A stretch of 64,000 nt of DNA, taken from the NCBI RefSeq assembly GCF_027923405.1, contig NZ_BQYI01000001.1:2520501-2584500 (forward strand). The letters are read 5' to 3'. The position numbers were made by a program, and so were the translations under genes. Position 1 is the first letter of the stretch. Each line of letters opens with the position of its first letter. The notes under the pieces were generated by a model. The model searched no databases, had not been told where the DNA came from, and saw nothing but the letters and a program-made list of their open reading frames with translations. Positions 17,377 through 26,145 of this stretch are shown here, one piece after another. Source of the stretch: Paenibacillus sp. YYML68 (lineage in GTDB: Bacteria; Bacillota; Bacilli; Paenibacillales; NBRC-103111).

Positions 17377-17432
17377 AATAAGCCCTGATTCATACGGCAG
17401 ATCAGATGATCGCTGTAAGATCAGGGCTTATT
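17377..17432. terminator. Long hairpin between lexA and tetR
   Basis: AATAAGCCCTGAT (17377-17389) pairs perfectly with ATCAGGGCTTATT (17420-17432). It lies after lexA on the minus strand and acts most likely as its terminator. The 100 bases between this hairpin and the tetR operator show nothing else that I can name. Confidence 0.7.
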
Positions 17433-17482
17433 CGTCTTTACTTGCTTATGGAATTGCTTGTGCGTTAATGCGGTCAGATTGA

Positions 17483-18103
17483 TCAGTGGATGTTACGGAA
17501 CACGCCGATAACTTTGCCAAGAATGGTGACGTTCGTTAGACGAATCGGTTCCATCGTCGGATTCTCTGGCTGAAGACGAATATGATCCTTCTCCTTATAG
17601 AACGTCTTGACGGTCGCCTCATCATCCTCGGTCATCGCAACGACGATCTCGCCGTTAGTTGCCGTCTGCTGCTGACGTACGATGACGTAATCCCCATTGT
17701 GAATGCCGGCCTCGATCATACTTTCGCCGATGACGCTCAGCATGAACACGTTGTGATCGCCGACGTAGTGGCTAGGCAATGGGAAATAGTCTTCAATGTT
17801 CTCGGTTGCAGTAATCGGCACACCGGCCGTAACCCGCCCAATGAGGGGAACGCGTGATACAGATACGGAGAAGGCGCCGTCTGTTGCTTCGCCGTCTGTA
17901 ATTTCAATGGCTCTAGGCTTCGTAGGATCTCTGCGAATGAGACCCTTCTTCTCCAGCCGCTCGAGGTGCCCGTGCACGGTGGAGCTGGAGGCTAATCCGA
18001 CGGCTTCGCCGATTTCACGAACGGAGGGTGGATAGCCTTTATCTTTAACTTCATTCTTAATGAAGTTCAATATGGCTTGCTGACGGGAGGAAATCTTGCT
18101 CAT
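17483..18103 (-). CDS. lexA: SOS repressor LexA
   Basis: 206 residues from ATG 18103. The N-terminal winged helix reads [44 protein letters not shown]. The C-terminal S24-type self-cleavage domain has the scissile Ala93-Gly94 (RVTAGVP), catalytic Ser128 (GESMIEAG) and Lys166 (ATVKTFY). RecA filaments trigger autocleavage after DNA damage. It is divergent from yneA, with LexA boxes in the 150-base spacer, so it should repress itself and yneA. Confidence 0.97.
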   Translation of the reverse strand: MSKISSRQQAILNFIKNEVKDKGYPPSVREIGEAVGLASSSTVHGHLERLEKKGLIRRDPTKPRAIEITDGEATDGAFSVSVSRVPLIGRVTAGVPITATENIEDYFPLPSHYVGDHNVFMLSVIGESMIEAGIHNGDYVIVRQQQTATNGEIVVAMTEDDEATVKTFYKEKDHIRLQPENPTMEPIRLTNVTILGKVIGVFRNIH

Positions 18104-18164
18104 CGAATCACTCCAATTATAGGAATTATATTGTTTAAAGTATAACACAGAATAGCCGTTCGTA

Positions 18165-18236
18165 CAAACATGAGTTCTGGCAAAATATTGACACGAACAT
18201 AGGTTCGTGATATGTTTTTATCAGAACATTTGTTTG
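18165..18236. promoter_or_regulatory. Three LexA (SOS) boxes between lexA and yneA
   Basis: Central site: CACGAACATAGGTTCGTG (18192-18209), a palindrome with 7-bp arms built on CGAAC-N4-GTTCG. Second site: AGAACATTTGTTTG (18223-18236), close to the Bacillus consensus CGAACRNRYGTTYG and overlapping the yneA ribosome binding site. A weaker site, CAAACATGAGTTCT (18165-18178), lies towards lexA. Confidence 0.85.
18188..18216 (+). promoter_or_regulatory. yneA promoter
   Basis: TTGACA (18188-18193), 17-bp spacer, TATGTT (18211-18216). The perfect LexA palindrome lies exactly in the spacer, so LexA and RNA polymerase exclude one another. Confidence 0.8.
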
Positions 18237-18251
18237 GGGGAGTGGTAAATA

Positions 18252-18608
18252 ATGATACATACATATACAGGCAGCATCGCGCAAGGTAAGAAGATCGAAG
18301 CTTCGAAGTGGAACAAGCGCAAGCAAGTGAAGCGAATGGCGGCGGCGGGAGCAACGTTGCTTGGGATCGTTCTGATTATTCTGCTCGTATCGGCCAGCTT
18401 CGGTCAGACAGACGTGTATGCGGCTGATACGAAGCCGATCGAACACCGAACGATTATCGTGGAATATGGTGACACGCTGTGGGGGATTGCTTCTGACTAT
18501 TCAACCGGTCAATTCGGTATTAAGGAATATATCTATAAGCTGAAGAAGCTGAACGGACTTAAGGATTCATCCATCAAGGCTGGACAGAAGCTAATTCTTC
18601 CCGACTAA
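18252..18608 (+). CDS. yneA: YneA-like SOS cell-division inhibitor (LysM protein)
   Basis: 118 residues: a basic N-terminus, one membrane segment (about 35-55, LLGIVLIILLVSASFG), and a C-terminal LysM domain (IIVEYGDTLWGIASDY ... LNGLKDSSIKAGQKLILP) outside the cell. This plan and the position divergent from lexA match YneA, which delays septation during SOS. Sequence similarity in this family is low, so the call rests on architecture, place and the LexA box in the promoter. GGGGGAG precedes the ATG. Confidence 0.88.
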   Translation: MIHTYTGSIAQGKKIEASKWNKRKQVKRMAAAGATLLGIVLIILLVSASFGQTDVYAADTKPIEHRTIIVEYGDTLWGIASDYSTGQFGIKEYIYKLKKLNGLKDSSIKAGQKLILPD

Positions 18609-18737
18609 TACTCGTGCACATCGCTTGACAATCGTATGATCTAGTGTCAAAGTATTATTGATATAATTCCCGGTCAAAACCCGTATATTTCGCGGTTTGG
18701 GACTCAGCACGAACTAGACGCGATTGGGAGGAATAGC

Positions 18738-18932
18738 ATGCACGAGTCAGATCACGACGCAACAGTCAAGCGTATCAATGAATTGGCCCGCAAGTTTAAG
18801 TCTGAAGGATTAACCCCGGCCGAGCTTGAGGAAAGAGACGAGCTGCGAAGAAAGTACATTGATTCGTTCAAATCAAACTTGAGAAATCAGCTCGAGAATA
18901 TCAAGCTTGTCGACGAAGAGGACAAGGGTTAA
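18738..18932 (+). CDS. ynzC: DUF896 family protein YnzC
   Basis: 64 residues, mostly helical and charged, with the DUF896 signature RINELARKFKSEGLTPAELEERDELRRKYIDSFKSNLRNQL. In Bacillus subtilis ynzC follows lexA-yneA-yneB and its product is a small helical-hairpin protein of unclear role, reported to be SOS-linked by its place in that operon. Here the yneB resolvase gene is missing and 129 bases separate yneA and ynzC. GGGAGG precedes the ATG. Confidence 0.92.
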   Translation: MHESDHDATVKRINELARKFKSEGLTPAELEERDELRRKYIDSFKSNLRNQLENIKLVDEEDKG

Positions 18933-18960
18933 TACATTGGACACATAAGGGGAATCAATC

Positions 18961-19461
18961 ATGTCGCGTAAGTGGGAACGAATGGTACGTAAAAATGCGA
19001 AGGATGTAAGAAAGAAGAAAGGTGTCACGCCTTCTGTAAGATCTTCAGACGGAACAGATACGTTCAAGGGGCGTAGCTGGGTGATGCCCTTTGTGCTAGT
19101 TGCAATCGGCGTTTTCAGCTTTATGGTATTTCGAGAACAGCCTGATCAGAGCTCGATGTATTGGGTAACGAGCGCGAGCTACATATTGCTTGCTCTCCTT
19201 ATTTACTGGGTGCGCAGACCGCTTCTCAAAATATCGAAGCATTCCATCAGCTCGCGTCGATTCGGCGGAGATCGCTACTATGACGCAGAACAGATTGAGG
19301 ACATTACGATCGGCAAGGACGCAGTCGTGATCCGGTTCAAGGGGAAGAACGGACGCTGGGTATTCTCGAAGCTGTTCCATCAAATGCCAATGGAAGCAAT
19401 GAACGCAAAGCTTATCGAATTTGCTGAAAAAAATCAAGTAGCAGTAAATAAGCAATCCTAA
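18961..19461 (+). CDS. Uncharacterised protein with two membrane segments
   Basis: 166 residues, not assigned to a family by eye. It has a very basic N-terminus (RKWERMVRKNAKDVRKKK), two adjacent membrane segments (about 40-55 and 68-84) with a short outer loop, and a C-terminal cytoplasmic domain of beta-strand character (HSISSRRFGGDRYYDAEQIEDITIGKDAVVIRFK..) that resembles a bacterial PH-like domain. AAGGGGA precedes the ATG. It lies 28 bases after ynzC and 25 before a HAD gene, so the three may be one transcript. Confidence 0.7.
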   Translation: MSRKWERMVRKNAKDVRKKKGVTPSVRSSDGTDTFKGRSWVMPFVLVAIGVFSFMVFREQPDQSSMYWVTSASYILLALLIYWVRRPLLKISKHSISSRRFGGDRYYDAEQIEDITIGKDAVVIRFKGKNGRWVFSKLFHQMPMEAMNAKLIEFAEKNQVAVNKQS

Positions 19462-19486
19462 TTAGGGGAGAAAGAGGAGTAAACCG

Positions 19487-20278
19487 ATGACGATTAAAGC
19501 TGTGCTGTTTGATCTCGATGATACGCTCTTGTGGGATGATCGTAGTGTGCAGGAGGCGTTCGAAGCTACATGTGCAGAGGCAGCTAAGCATTATGAGCTG
19601 GATGCGGCTCAATTGGGGGAGCTGGTTCGGCGTGAAGCTCGGGCGCTGTATGAGTCTTACGAGACGTATCCATTCACCAAGATGATCGGCATTAATCCGT
19701 TCGAAGGACTCTGGGCGAACTTCACCTCCGGTCATCAGGAGGAGTTCCGTAAGCTGCAAGCGCTGGCGCCTGAGTATCGGAAGCAATCGTGGACGAACGG
19801 TCTTAAGGCATCAGGGATTGATGATGCTGAGCTAGGAGCTAGGCTGGCTGAACAATTCCCGGCTGAGCGCAGATCGCGTCCATATGTGTATGAGGAAACG
19901 TTCGAGGTGCTTGATCAATTGAAGGGGCGCTACAAGCTGCTTCTGCTGACCAACGGTTCTCCTGACCTGCAGAAGGAGAAGCTGGCAGGAGTTCCTCAGC
20001 TGGCGGCATACTTCGAGCACATCATCATCTCGGGTGAATTCGGGGAAGGTAAGCCTGCTGCCTCAATCTTCCACCATGCGATGGAGCTTCTTCAGATCAA
20101 GCCCGAGGAAGGCGTTATGATCGGTGATAAGCTAACGACTGATATTCTGGGTTCCAACACAGTTGGCATGCGCAATATGTGGATTAATCGTCACCATGTC
20201 GATCGCAATGCTGATATCGAGCCGGTATTCCAGATTGCAAGTCTGCGCGATATTCAGCCGATCTTGGATGAATTGTAG
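19487..20278 (+). CDS. HAD family hydrolase (YsaA/YjjG-like)
   Basis: 263 residues. Motif I DLDDTLLWDD (Asp9 nucleophile), motif II LLLTNGSPDLQ, motif III Lys in GEGKPAASIF, motif IV MIGDKLTTDILGSNTVGMRN. The helical cap between motifs I and II is of the C1 type. Related proteins dephosphorylate nucleotides or phosphoserine, but the substrate cannot be told here. AGAGGAG precedes the ATG and a bidirectional terminator follows. Confidence 0.88.
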   Translation: MTIKAVLFDLDDTLLWDDRSVQEAFEATCAEAAKHYELDAAQLGELVRREARALYESYETYPFTKMIGINPFEGLWANFTSGHQEEFRKLQALAPEYRKQSWTNGLKASGIDDAELGARLAEQFPAERRSRPYVYEETFEVLDQLKGRYKLLLLTNGSPDLQKEKLAGVPQLAAYFEHIIISGEFGEGKPAASIFHHAMELLQIKPEEGVMIGDKLTTDILGSNTVGMRNMWINRHHVDRNADIEPVFQIASLRDIQPILDEL

Positions 20279-20321
20279 CATACAACAGAATTAAGCATAA
20301 GCAGCACATCTGTTCTCAAAT

Positions 20322-20377
20322 AAAAAACGATGCTCGTTCAGTTGATCCGTTCGATCATCAGACGAGCATCGTTTTTT
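20322..20377. terminator. Bidirectional terminator
   Basis: AAAAAACGATGCTCGT (20322-20337) and ACGAGCATCGTTTTTT (20362-20377) form a long perfect stem with A- and T-runs on the two sides; an inner TGATC/GATCA stem adds stability. It ends the HAD gene (+) and the acireductone dioxygenase gene (-). Confidence 0.92.
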
Positions 20378-20392
20378 ACAATTACGTAACTG

Positions 20393-20935
20393 TTATGCCT
20401 TTTGGAATGTTGAATCCTCGAACGGGTGAGCGATCCAGCCTTCGGTTTCGATGAATAGGCGAACCGCTACGATTTGACGGTTCTCCATCAGCGTGAAGAA
20501 GTGCGGCTTATACTCGGGTACGGAGATGACATCGCCAGCTTCGAGCTCTACATCGAAGTAGCCTACGTCGTCTGTTCCCTTAATGATGAAGATACCTCTT
20601 CCCGCTGTAATGGCGCGCACTTCATCCTCGGTATGTGTGTGCACGCTCTCGAATTTCTTCAGCAGCTCGTCGAGGTTAGGAGTTGCTTCGGACAATGCAA
20701 CGATGTCCCAAGTTCTGTAGCCGCGACGTTCAGCCAAGTCGCGAATTTCTTCGTCGAACACATTCAAGATTTGCGCTTTCTCCTCATCGGACAATACGAA
20801 TTTATTTTGCAGCTCGGCAGGCAGCTTATCTGGATTCCAGTGCTCGTATAATACTTCTTGCTTCTCCAGAAACGCGCGTACATTCTCCTCGCCCTGGATG
20901 CGCTCTTCCGTGTTGCGAATGCGAATTTGTGCCAT
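20393..20935 (-). CDS. mtnD: Acireductone dioxygenase (methionine salvage)
   Basis: 180 residues, cupin fold. The metal motif is HTHTEDEVRAITAG (two His and one Glu), with the fourth ligand in KPHFFTL. The N-terminal ARD stretch (EVLYEHWNPDKLP, the R-G-Y-R-T-W-D segment) is complete. It oxidises the acireductone of the methionine salvage pathway; the Fe form yields the keto-acid precursor of methionine. It stands alone, away from other mtn genes, but divergent from metH. AAAGAGGGATG precedes the start. Confidence 0.93.
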   Translation of the reverse strand: MAQIRIRNTEERIQGEENVRAFLEKQEVLYEHWNPDKLPAELQNKFVLSDEEKAQILNVFDEEIRDLAERRGYRTWDIVALSEATPNLDELLKKFESVHTHTEDEVRAITAGRGIFIIKGTDDVGYFDVELEAGDVISVPEYKPHFFTLMENRQIVAVRLFIETEGWIAHPFEDSTFQKA

Positions 20936-21119
20936 GGGGACATCCCTCTTTCTATATCATAATGACTCGCTTATCCGTATTATAGTAGAAGTTGAGGGTG
21001 TTGTCGATAATTGTTCTCAATTAATCGCACTAAACAGATCGGAATAACAAAAAATACTTCAGATAATTGTTGAAGTTTCTTTTCATCACGTTTCAATTCT
21101 GGTACACTAAGGGATAAAA
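20936..21119. promoter_or_regulatory. Divergent promoter region, mtnD and metH
   Basis: On the minus strand TCGACA (21002-21007) and TATAAT (20979-20984) with a 17-bp spacer form a near-consensus promoter for mtnD, about 45 bases before its start. On the plus strand a weak TTTTCA-17-TACACT pair ends near 21112 and could serve metH. No SAM (S-box) or cobalamin riboswitch motif was recognised in either leader. Confidence 0.6.
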
Positions 21120-21240
21120 TGCTAGCTTGACCATTAGGCTGCGCGGGTATGTCCGCGTACTAAATAATATAGAATGCTGCATGTGCGAACGTGAACGTGC
21201 GATGCATTAGTGGGTAGGGCCTTAGAGAAAGGGGAGTACC
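21120..21240 (+). other. metH leader with small hairpins
   Basis: About 120 bases of likely untranslated leader. CGCGG-GTATGT-CCGCG (21142-21157) is a clear hairpin, and a longer bulged stem can form between AATGCTGCAT and ATGCATT further down. It does not match any leader class I know; the metH ribosome binding site AAAGGGGAG lies at its end. Confidence 0.3.
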
Positions 21241-24200
21241 ATGAGTACGACAACGAAGAAAAGCTTGCTTGAGCAGCTGCAACACAAAATTATGATCTTA
21301 GACGGTGCAATGGGTACGATGATTCAGCAGGAGAACTTGACAGCCGATGATTTCGGCGGGGAGGAGCTCGACGGCTGTAACGAAATACTCGTACTGACGC
21401 GACCGGAGCTGATTCGTCGCATCCATGAGCAATATTTCGAAGCGGGAGCCGACCTCGTCGAAACGAATACATTCGGTGCAACGAGCGTCGTTCTCGCGGA
21501 GTACGACCTGCAGGATAAGGCGAGAGAAATCAATCTCGCGGCTGCGAAGCTTGCCATCGAGGCGGCGAACAAATACAGCACGCCGGAATTTCCTCGCTAT
21601 GTCGTAGGCGCGATGGGGCCGACAACGAAGACGTTGTCCGTCACCGGAGGAGTCACGTTCGATGAGCTCGTAGACAGCTACTATGAGCAGGCGCTGGCGT
21701 TGATCGAGGCAGGTGTCGATGCGCTGCTCCTCGAGACGAGTCAAGATACGCTTAACGTGAAGGCGGGAAGCATCGGTATCCGCAAAGCGTACGAGGAGAC
21801 GGGTATTAGGCTGCCGCTGATGATCTCAGGTACGATTGAGCCGATGGGTACGACGCTTGCGGGACAATCCATCGAATCGTTCTATATATCGCTTGAGCAT
21901 CTGGACCCGATCTCGGTCGGACTGAACTGTGCGACTGGTCCTGAGTTCATGCGCGATCATATTCGGACGCTCGCTGATATTGCCGGTACGGCTGTCAGCT
22001 GCTATCCGAATGCAGGCTTGCCGGATGAGAACGGTGAGTATCATGAGTCGCCGGAGTCGCTCGCACAGAAGCTCGCTGGCTTTGCGGAGCAGGGCTGGCT
22101 TAACATTGCCGGCGGCTGCTGCGGTACGACGCCTGCGCACATTCGTGCGATGGCTGAGACGCTCAGCACGTTCAAGCCGCGCGCGCATCGCGGTGCACAT
22201 CCGCCTGCCGTGTCGGGTATCGAGACGGTGTACATTGAGGATGGGAACCGTCCGTACATGGTTGGTGAGCGAACGAACGTTCTCGGTTCGCGTAAGTTCA
22301 AGCGTCTGATCGCCGAAGGCAAGTATGAGGAAGCGTCGGAGATTGCACGTGCACAGGTGAAGGGCGGCGCACATGTGATCGACGTCTGCTTGCAGGACCC
22401 GGACCGAGATGAGCTTACCGATATGGAGCGATTCCTGGAGCTTGTGGTGAAGAAGATTAAGGTGCCGCTCATGCTCGATTCCACCGACCACCGTGTCATT
22501 GAGCTGGGGCTTAAATATTCGCAAGGTAAGGCAATCATTAACTCGATCAACCTCGAGGATGGTGAAGAGAAATTCGAGCAGGTTGTCCCGCTCATCCATC
22601 AATACGGAGCTGCTGTTGTCGTCGGCACGATCGACGAGCGTGGTCAGGCCATTACGGCGAAGGACAAGCTCGAGGTAGCGCAGCGCTCCTACGATCTGCT
22701 CGTTCACAAGTACGGTATGAATCCGAACGACATCATATTCGATCCGCTCGTCTTCCCCGTCGGCACGGGAGATCAGCAATACATTGGCTCGGCCAACGAG
22801 ACGATTGAGGGCATTCGACTGATTAAGGAAGCGATGCCGGATACGGAGACGATACTCGGTCTGAGTAACGTATCGTTCGGCTTGCCTGAGGCGGGCCGTG
22901 AGGTGCTGAACGCAGTCTACCTGTACCATTGTACGAAGGCTGGACTCGACTATACGATCGTGAATACGGAGAAGCTGGAGCGTTATGCTTCGATTCCGGA
23001 GCACGAACGGAAGCTGGCGGAGAGCTTGATCTACAACACGAACGACGATACGCTGGCTGAATTCGTCGCGCATTTCCGCGTGAAGAAGGTCGAGAAGAAG
23101 GAGAAGGTGTCGAATCTGTCGCTGGAGGAGCGGCTTGCGGCTTATGTCGTCGAAGGCTCCAAGGATGGACTCCACGCCGACCTCGATGAGGCGCTCCAGA
23201 AGTATGCGCCGCTCGAAATTATTAACGGCCCGCTGATGAAGGGAATGGAAGAGGTAGGTCGTCTGTTCAACAACAACGAGCTGATCGTTGCCGAGGTGCT
23301 GCAGAGCGCCGAGGTTATGAAGGCTTCCGTTGCTCATCTGGAGCCGTTCATGGAGAAGGCCGATAGTGCGGTGAAGGGCAAGATTATGCTGGCGACGGTC
23401 AAGGGCGATGTGCATGACATCGGCAAAAACTTGGTCGAGATCATCCTCTCCAACAACGGGTACAAAATTATAAACCTCGGTATCAAGGTGCCGCCTGAGC
23501 AATTGATCGAGGCGTACAAAAAAGAAAAGCCGGATGCGATCGGCTTGTCCGGTCTGCTCGTGAAATCGGCTCAGCAAATGGTCATTACGGCGCAAGATAT
23601 GAAGAACGCAGGGATCGACGTGCCAATACTCGTCGGTGGCGCCGCGCTTAGCCGTAAATTTACGAAGACGCGGATTGCGCCTGAATATGACGGTCCAGTC
23701 TTGTACGCGAAGGACGCGATGGACGGACTTGATATCGCGAACAAGCTCAGTGATCCTGAGCAGCGCATCAAGCTGATCCGCGAGCTGCGCGAGAGCATGG
23801 ATTCCATCGTGCAGGAATCCGGACGCACAGAAGCGCCGATGCCGGAGCTGACACGCGTAAGGGCGTCTAACGTCGACCGTACGGTGCCGCCGCAGCTGCC
23901 TCCTGACCTGGAGCCGCACGTGCTGCGTGATTACCCGCTCAGCCATCTGATTCCGTATGTGAACATGCAGATGCTGCTCGGTCATCACCTTGGCCTGAAG
24001 GGTAAGGTGGAGCAGCTGCTCGCCGAGAAGGATGCGAAGGCGCTGCAGCTGAAGGAGACGGTCGATGGCATCCTGGCAGAGGCGCTGAAGAATGGTATTC
24101 TGCAGGCACACGCCGTATACCGCTTCTTCCCGGCACAATCCCGCGGTAACGAGGTGCTCATCTACGACCCGAGCGATACGTCGAAGGTGCTGCAGTCGTT

Positions 24201-24684
24201 CGTCTTCCCAAGACAGCAGTCCGAGCCGCACCTGTGTCTGGCTGACTACTTGAAATCTGTCGACAGCGGCGAAATGGATTACGTCGGCTTCTTCGTTGTC
24301 ACGGCGGGACATGGCGTAAGCGAGCTCGCAGCCGAATGGCGCGAGAAGGGCGATTACTTGCGCTCCCATGCGCTGCAAGCGGTGGCGCTAGAGCTTGCGG
24401 AAGGCTTCGCCGAGCGCGTGCATCAGCTGATGCGCGACAAGTGGGGCTTCCCGGACCCGGCCAGTATGACGATGCAGGAGCGCTTCGGCGCGAAGTATCG
24501 CGGTCAGCGCTTCTCCTTCGGCTACCCGGCATGTCCGAATCTGGACGATCAGCAGCAACTGTTCGAGCTGCTCAAGCCGTCGGAGATCGGAGTACAGCTC
24601 ACGGAGGGCAGTATGATGGAGCCTGAAGCTTCGGTATCGGCGATTGTGTTCGCCCATCCGCAGGCGAGATATTTTAACGCCTAA
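21241..24684 (+). CDS. metH: Cobalamin-dependent methionine synthase MetH
   Basis: 1147 residues, all four modules present. Homocysteine domain (about 1-310) with zinc ligands Cys230 (GLNCA), Cys293 and Cys294 (GGCCGTTP). Methyl-tetrahydrofolate (pterin) domain from about 330 (VGERTNVLGSRKFKRLI). Cobalamin cap and B12 domain with the base-off motif DVHDIGK (His725) and SGLLVKS. C-terminal AdoMet reactivation domain with RGQRFSFGYPACP. It transfers a methyl group from methyl-tetrahydrofolate to homocysteine through B12. Slightly shorter than the 1227-residue E. coli enzyme. It faces away from mtnD, so methionine synthesis and salvage adjoin. Confidence 0.97.
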   Translation: MSTTTKKSLLEQLQHKIMILDGAMGTMIQQENLTADDFGGEELDGCNEILVLTRPELIRRIHEQYFEAGADLVETNTFGATSVVLAEYDLQDKAREINLAAAKLAIEAANKYSTPEFPRYVVGAMGPTTKTLSVTGGVTFDELVDSYYEQALALIEAGVDALLLETSQDTLNVKAGSIGIRKAYEETGIRLPLMISGTIEPMGTTLAGQSIESFYISLEHLDPISVGLNCATGPEFMRDHIRTLADIAGTAVSCYPNAGLPDENGEYHESPESLAQKLAGFAEQGWLNIAGGCCGTTPAHIRAMAETLSTFKPRAHRGAHPPAVSGIETVYIEDGNRPYMVGERTNVLGSRKFKRLIAEGKYEEASEIARAQVKGGAHVIDVCLQDPDRDELTDMERFLELVVKKIKVPLMLDSTDHRVIELGLKYSQGKAIINSINLEDGEEKFEQVVPLIHQYGAAVVVGTIDERGQAITAKDKLEVAQRSYDLLVHKYGMNPNDIIFDPLVFPVGTGDQQYIGSANETIEGIRLIKEAMPDTETILGLSNVSFGLPEAGREVLNAVYLYHCTKAGLDYTIVNTEKLERYASIPEHERKLAESLIYNTNDDTLAEFVAHFRVKKVEKKEKVSNLSLEERLAAYVVEGSKDGLHADLDEALQKYAPLEIINGPLMKGMEEVGRLFNNNELIVAEVLQSAEVMKASVAHLEPFMEKADSAVKGKIMLATVKGDVHDIGKNLVEIILSNNGYKIINLGIKVPPEQLIEAYKKEKPDAIGLSGLLVKSAQQMVITAQDMKNAGIDVPILVGGAALSRKFTKTRIAPEYDGPVLYAKDAMDGLDIANKLSDPEQRIKLIRELRESMDSIVQESGRTEAPMPELTRVRASNVDRTVPPQLPPDLEPHVLRDYPLSHLIPYVNMQMLLGHHLGLKGKVEQLLAEKDAKALQLKETVDGILAEALKNGILQAHAVYRFFPAQSRGNEVLIYDPSDTSKVLQSFVFPRQQSEPHLCLADYLKSVDSGEMDYVGFFVVTAGHGVSELAAEWREKGDYLRSHALQAVALELAEGFAERVHQLMRDKWGFPDPASMTMQERFGAKYRGQRFSFGYPACPNLDDQQQLFELLKPSEIGVQLTEGSMMEPEASVSAIVFAHPQARYFNA

Positions 24685-24801
24685 CATGGAAGACTAGTCG
24701 TATGAGACGAGGGTGGGGGCTACGTGCCTCTGCCCTCAACCTATGATTGGCTGTTCACCTACATCTCATCCTACATGAGACTGGAACGGAGCGATGAAGA
24801 A

Positions 24802-25737
24802 GTGGAACTATATTTTCTCGGAACGGGTGCAGGGATGCCCTCTAAGGAGCGGAACGTCAGCTCGATTATGCTGAACCTGATGGCCGAGCGCAATGCGTAT
24901 TGGATGTTCGACTGCGGCGAAGGGACGCAGCATCAGGTGTTGCGGGCTCCGGTCAAAGTCAGCAAGCTGGAGAAGCTGTTCATTACGCACCTGCATGGCG
25001 ATCACCTGTTCGGTATTCCGGGGCTGCTGTCGAGCCGCTCGTATCAAGGCGGGGACAGTCCGCTGACGGTGTATGGACCGAAGGGTGTCGAGGAGTTCGT
25101 ACGTACGTCGATGCGAATCAGTGATTCGCATATCGGGTATGAGGTGCAGTTCGTCGAGTTCGAGACAGAGGATCTGATCACGCTGTGGGAGGACGAGCAA
25201 TTCATCGTCGAAGCGGCGCCGCTCGTGCATCGGGTTGTGAGCTACGGCTACCGAATTACGGAGAAGCCTCAGGCGGGGAAGCTGCTTGTGGACAAGCTGA
25301 AGGCTTACGGTATTCGTTCCGGTCCTCTCTATGGCCAAATTAAACGAGGCCAGTCGATTGCGCTGGACGACGGTCGCAGGCTGGAGCCGAGCGAATTCGT
25401 CGGCGATCCGGTGCCGGGCCGAATAGTGACGATACTTGGCGATACGCAGCCATGTCCGAATATCGGACGTCTTGCGGCGCAAGCGGACGTGCTCGTGCAT
25501 GAGGCGACGTTCGGTGAGGCGCGCAAGGAGATGGCAGTGCGCTACGATCATGCCACAAGTGTCGATGCGGCGAAGGCGGCCCAGCAGGCGAGCGTGCGAA
25601 CACTCATTCTGACGCATATCAGCTCGCGATATCAAGGCGAAGAAGCGGCGGAGCTGCTGGCGGAGGCGTGTGCGATCCATGCGGATACGCATATGGCTTA
25701 TGACCATTTCCGTTACGAGGTGGTAGCTGCCAAATAG
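24802..25737 (+). CDS. rnz: Ribonuclease Z (tRNA 3' endonuclease)
   Basis: About 311 residues from the GTG at 24802, where the usual RNase Z N-terminus begins (ELYFLGTGAGMPSK); GGAG lies upstream of it. A GTG at 24724 with GGGTGGGGG before it would add 26 residues not typical of the family. Metal motif THLHGDHLFG, then the exosite insert, ILGDTQPCPN, HEATF and LTHISSRY: a complete tRNase Z of the MBL fold. It cuts pre-tRNA after the discriminator base so that CCA can be added. It follows metH after 117 bases. Confidence 0.93.
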   Translation: MELYFLGTGAGMPSKERNVSSIMLNLMAERNAYWMFDCGEGTQHQVLRAPVKVSKLEKLFITHLHGDHLFGIPGLLSSRSYQGGDSPLTVYGPKGVEEFVRTSMRISDSHIGYEVQFVEFETEDLITLWEDEQFIVEAAPLVHRVVSYGYRITEKPQAGKLLVDKLKAYGIRSGPLYGQIKRGQSIALDDGRRLEPSEFVGDPVPGRIVTILGDTQPCPNIGRLAAQADVLVHEATFGEARKEMAVRYDHATSVDAAKAAQQASVRTLILTHISSRYQGEEAAELLAEACAIHADTHMAYDHFRYEVVAAK

Positions 25738-25759
25738 GTGCCAAATAGCTGCCAGAGCA

Positions 25760-25791
25760 TAATCCCCCACAACTTGCGTTATGGGGGATTA
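25760..25791. terminator. Hairpin between rnz and tlp
   Basis: TAATCCCCCA (25760-25769) and TGGGGGATTA (25782-25791) form a perfect 10-bp stem between two convergent genes. There is no long T-run on either side. Confidence 0.65.
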
Positions 25792-25799
25792 CATCCGAG

Positions 25800-26027
25800 C
25801 TACTCGTTGCGCTGGTGCAGCGCCTCGTCTTTAATTTCCGAACGGAACGCCTCGAGGCTTTCGCGGCGACGCTCGTTCTTGCCCTCGATCTGCTGCTTCT
25901 CGGTGTCGCTGATCTCGCCTGCGTGCTCCGACAAGTAGTCTTCTGCTTCTTCGATGTTCTCGATCGTGTTATTGATGTTCTCTTGCAAGCGATCGACGTT
26001 GTCTGCGCGGTTGTCTGGTTTAGCCAT
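25800..26027 (-). CDS. tlp: Small acid-soluble spore protein Tlp
   Basis: 75 residues, hydrophilic and helical: MAKPDNRADNVDRLQENINN, TIENIEEAEDYLSEHAGEI, then KNERRRESLEAFRSEIKDEA. This is the thioredoxin-like protein (Tlp) family of minor spore proteins found only in spore formers. AAGGAGG is spaced well before the ATG at 26027; the frame is open further upstream but without a better start. It is expressed in the forespore in Bacillus. The gene supports a spore-forming host. Confidence 0.93.
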   Translation of the reverse strand: MAKPDNRADNVDRLQENINNTIENIEEAEDYLSEHAGEISDTEKQQIEGKNERRRESLEAFRSEIKDEALHQRNE

Positions 26028-26145
26028 AGTGAACAGTCCTCCTTGAATGGTATCCGTTAATGGGTGCAGTCGCGATCTGCGCTGCGCCAACTATATTGAT
26101 GCCCTTGCGGCTGCTTTATATTCCGAAAGGGAGTGTTGTGCGCGG

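Noticed and set aside
20936-21240. SAM or cobalamin riboswitch before mtnD or metH
   Set aside because: The conserved S-box and B12-box cores are not visible; the hairpins seen are short and do not fit these classes.
21826-24378. An 850-codon open frame on the minus strand inside metH
   Set aside because: It is a shadow of metH: the protein is rich in R, L, H and V without domain motifs, has no ribosome binding site and lies fully under a complete MetH.
24808-25770. A 320-codon minus-strand frame opposite rnz
   Set aside because: Arg/Leu/His-rich shadow of RNase Z with no domain.
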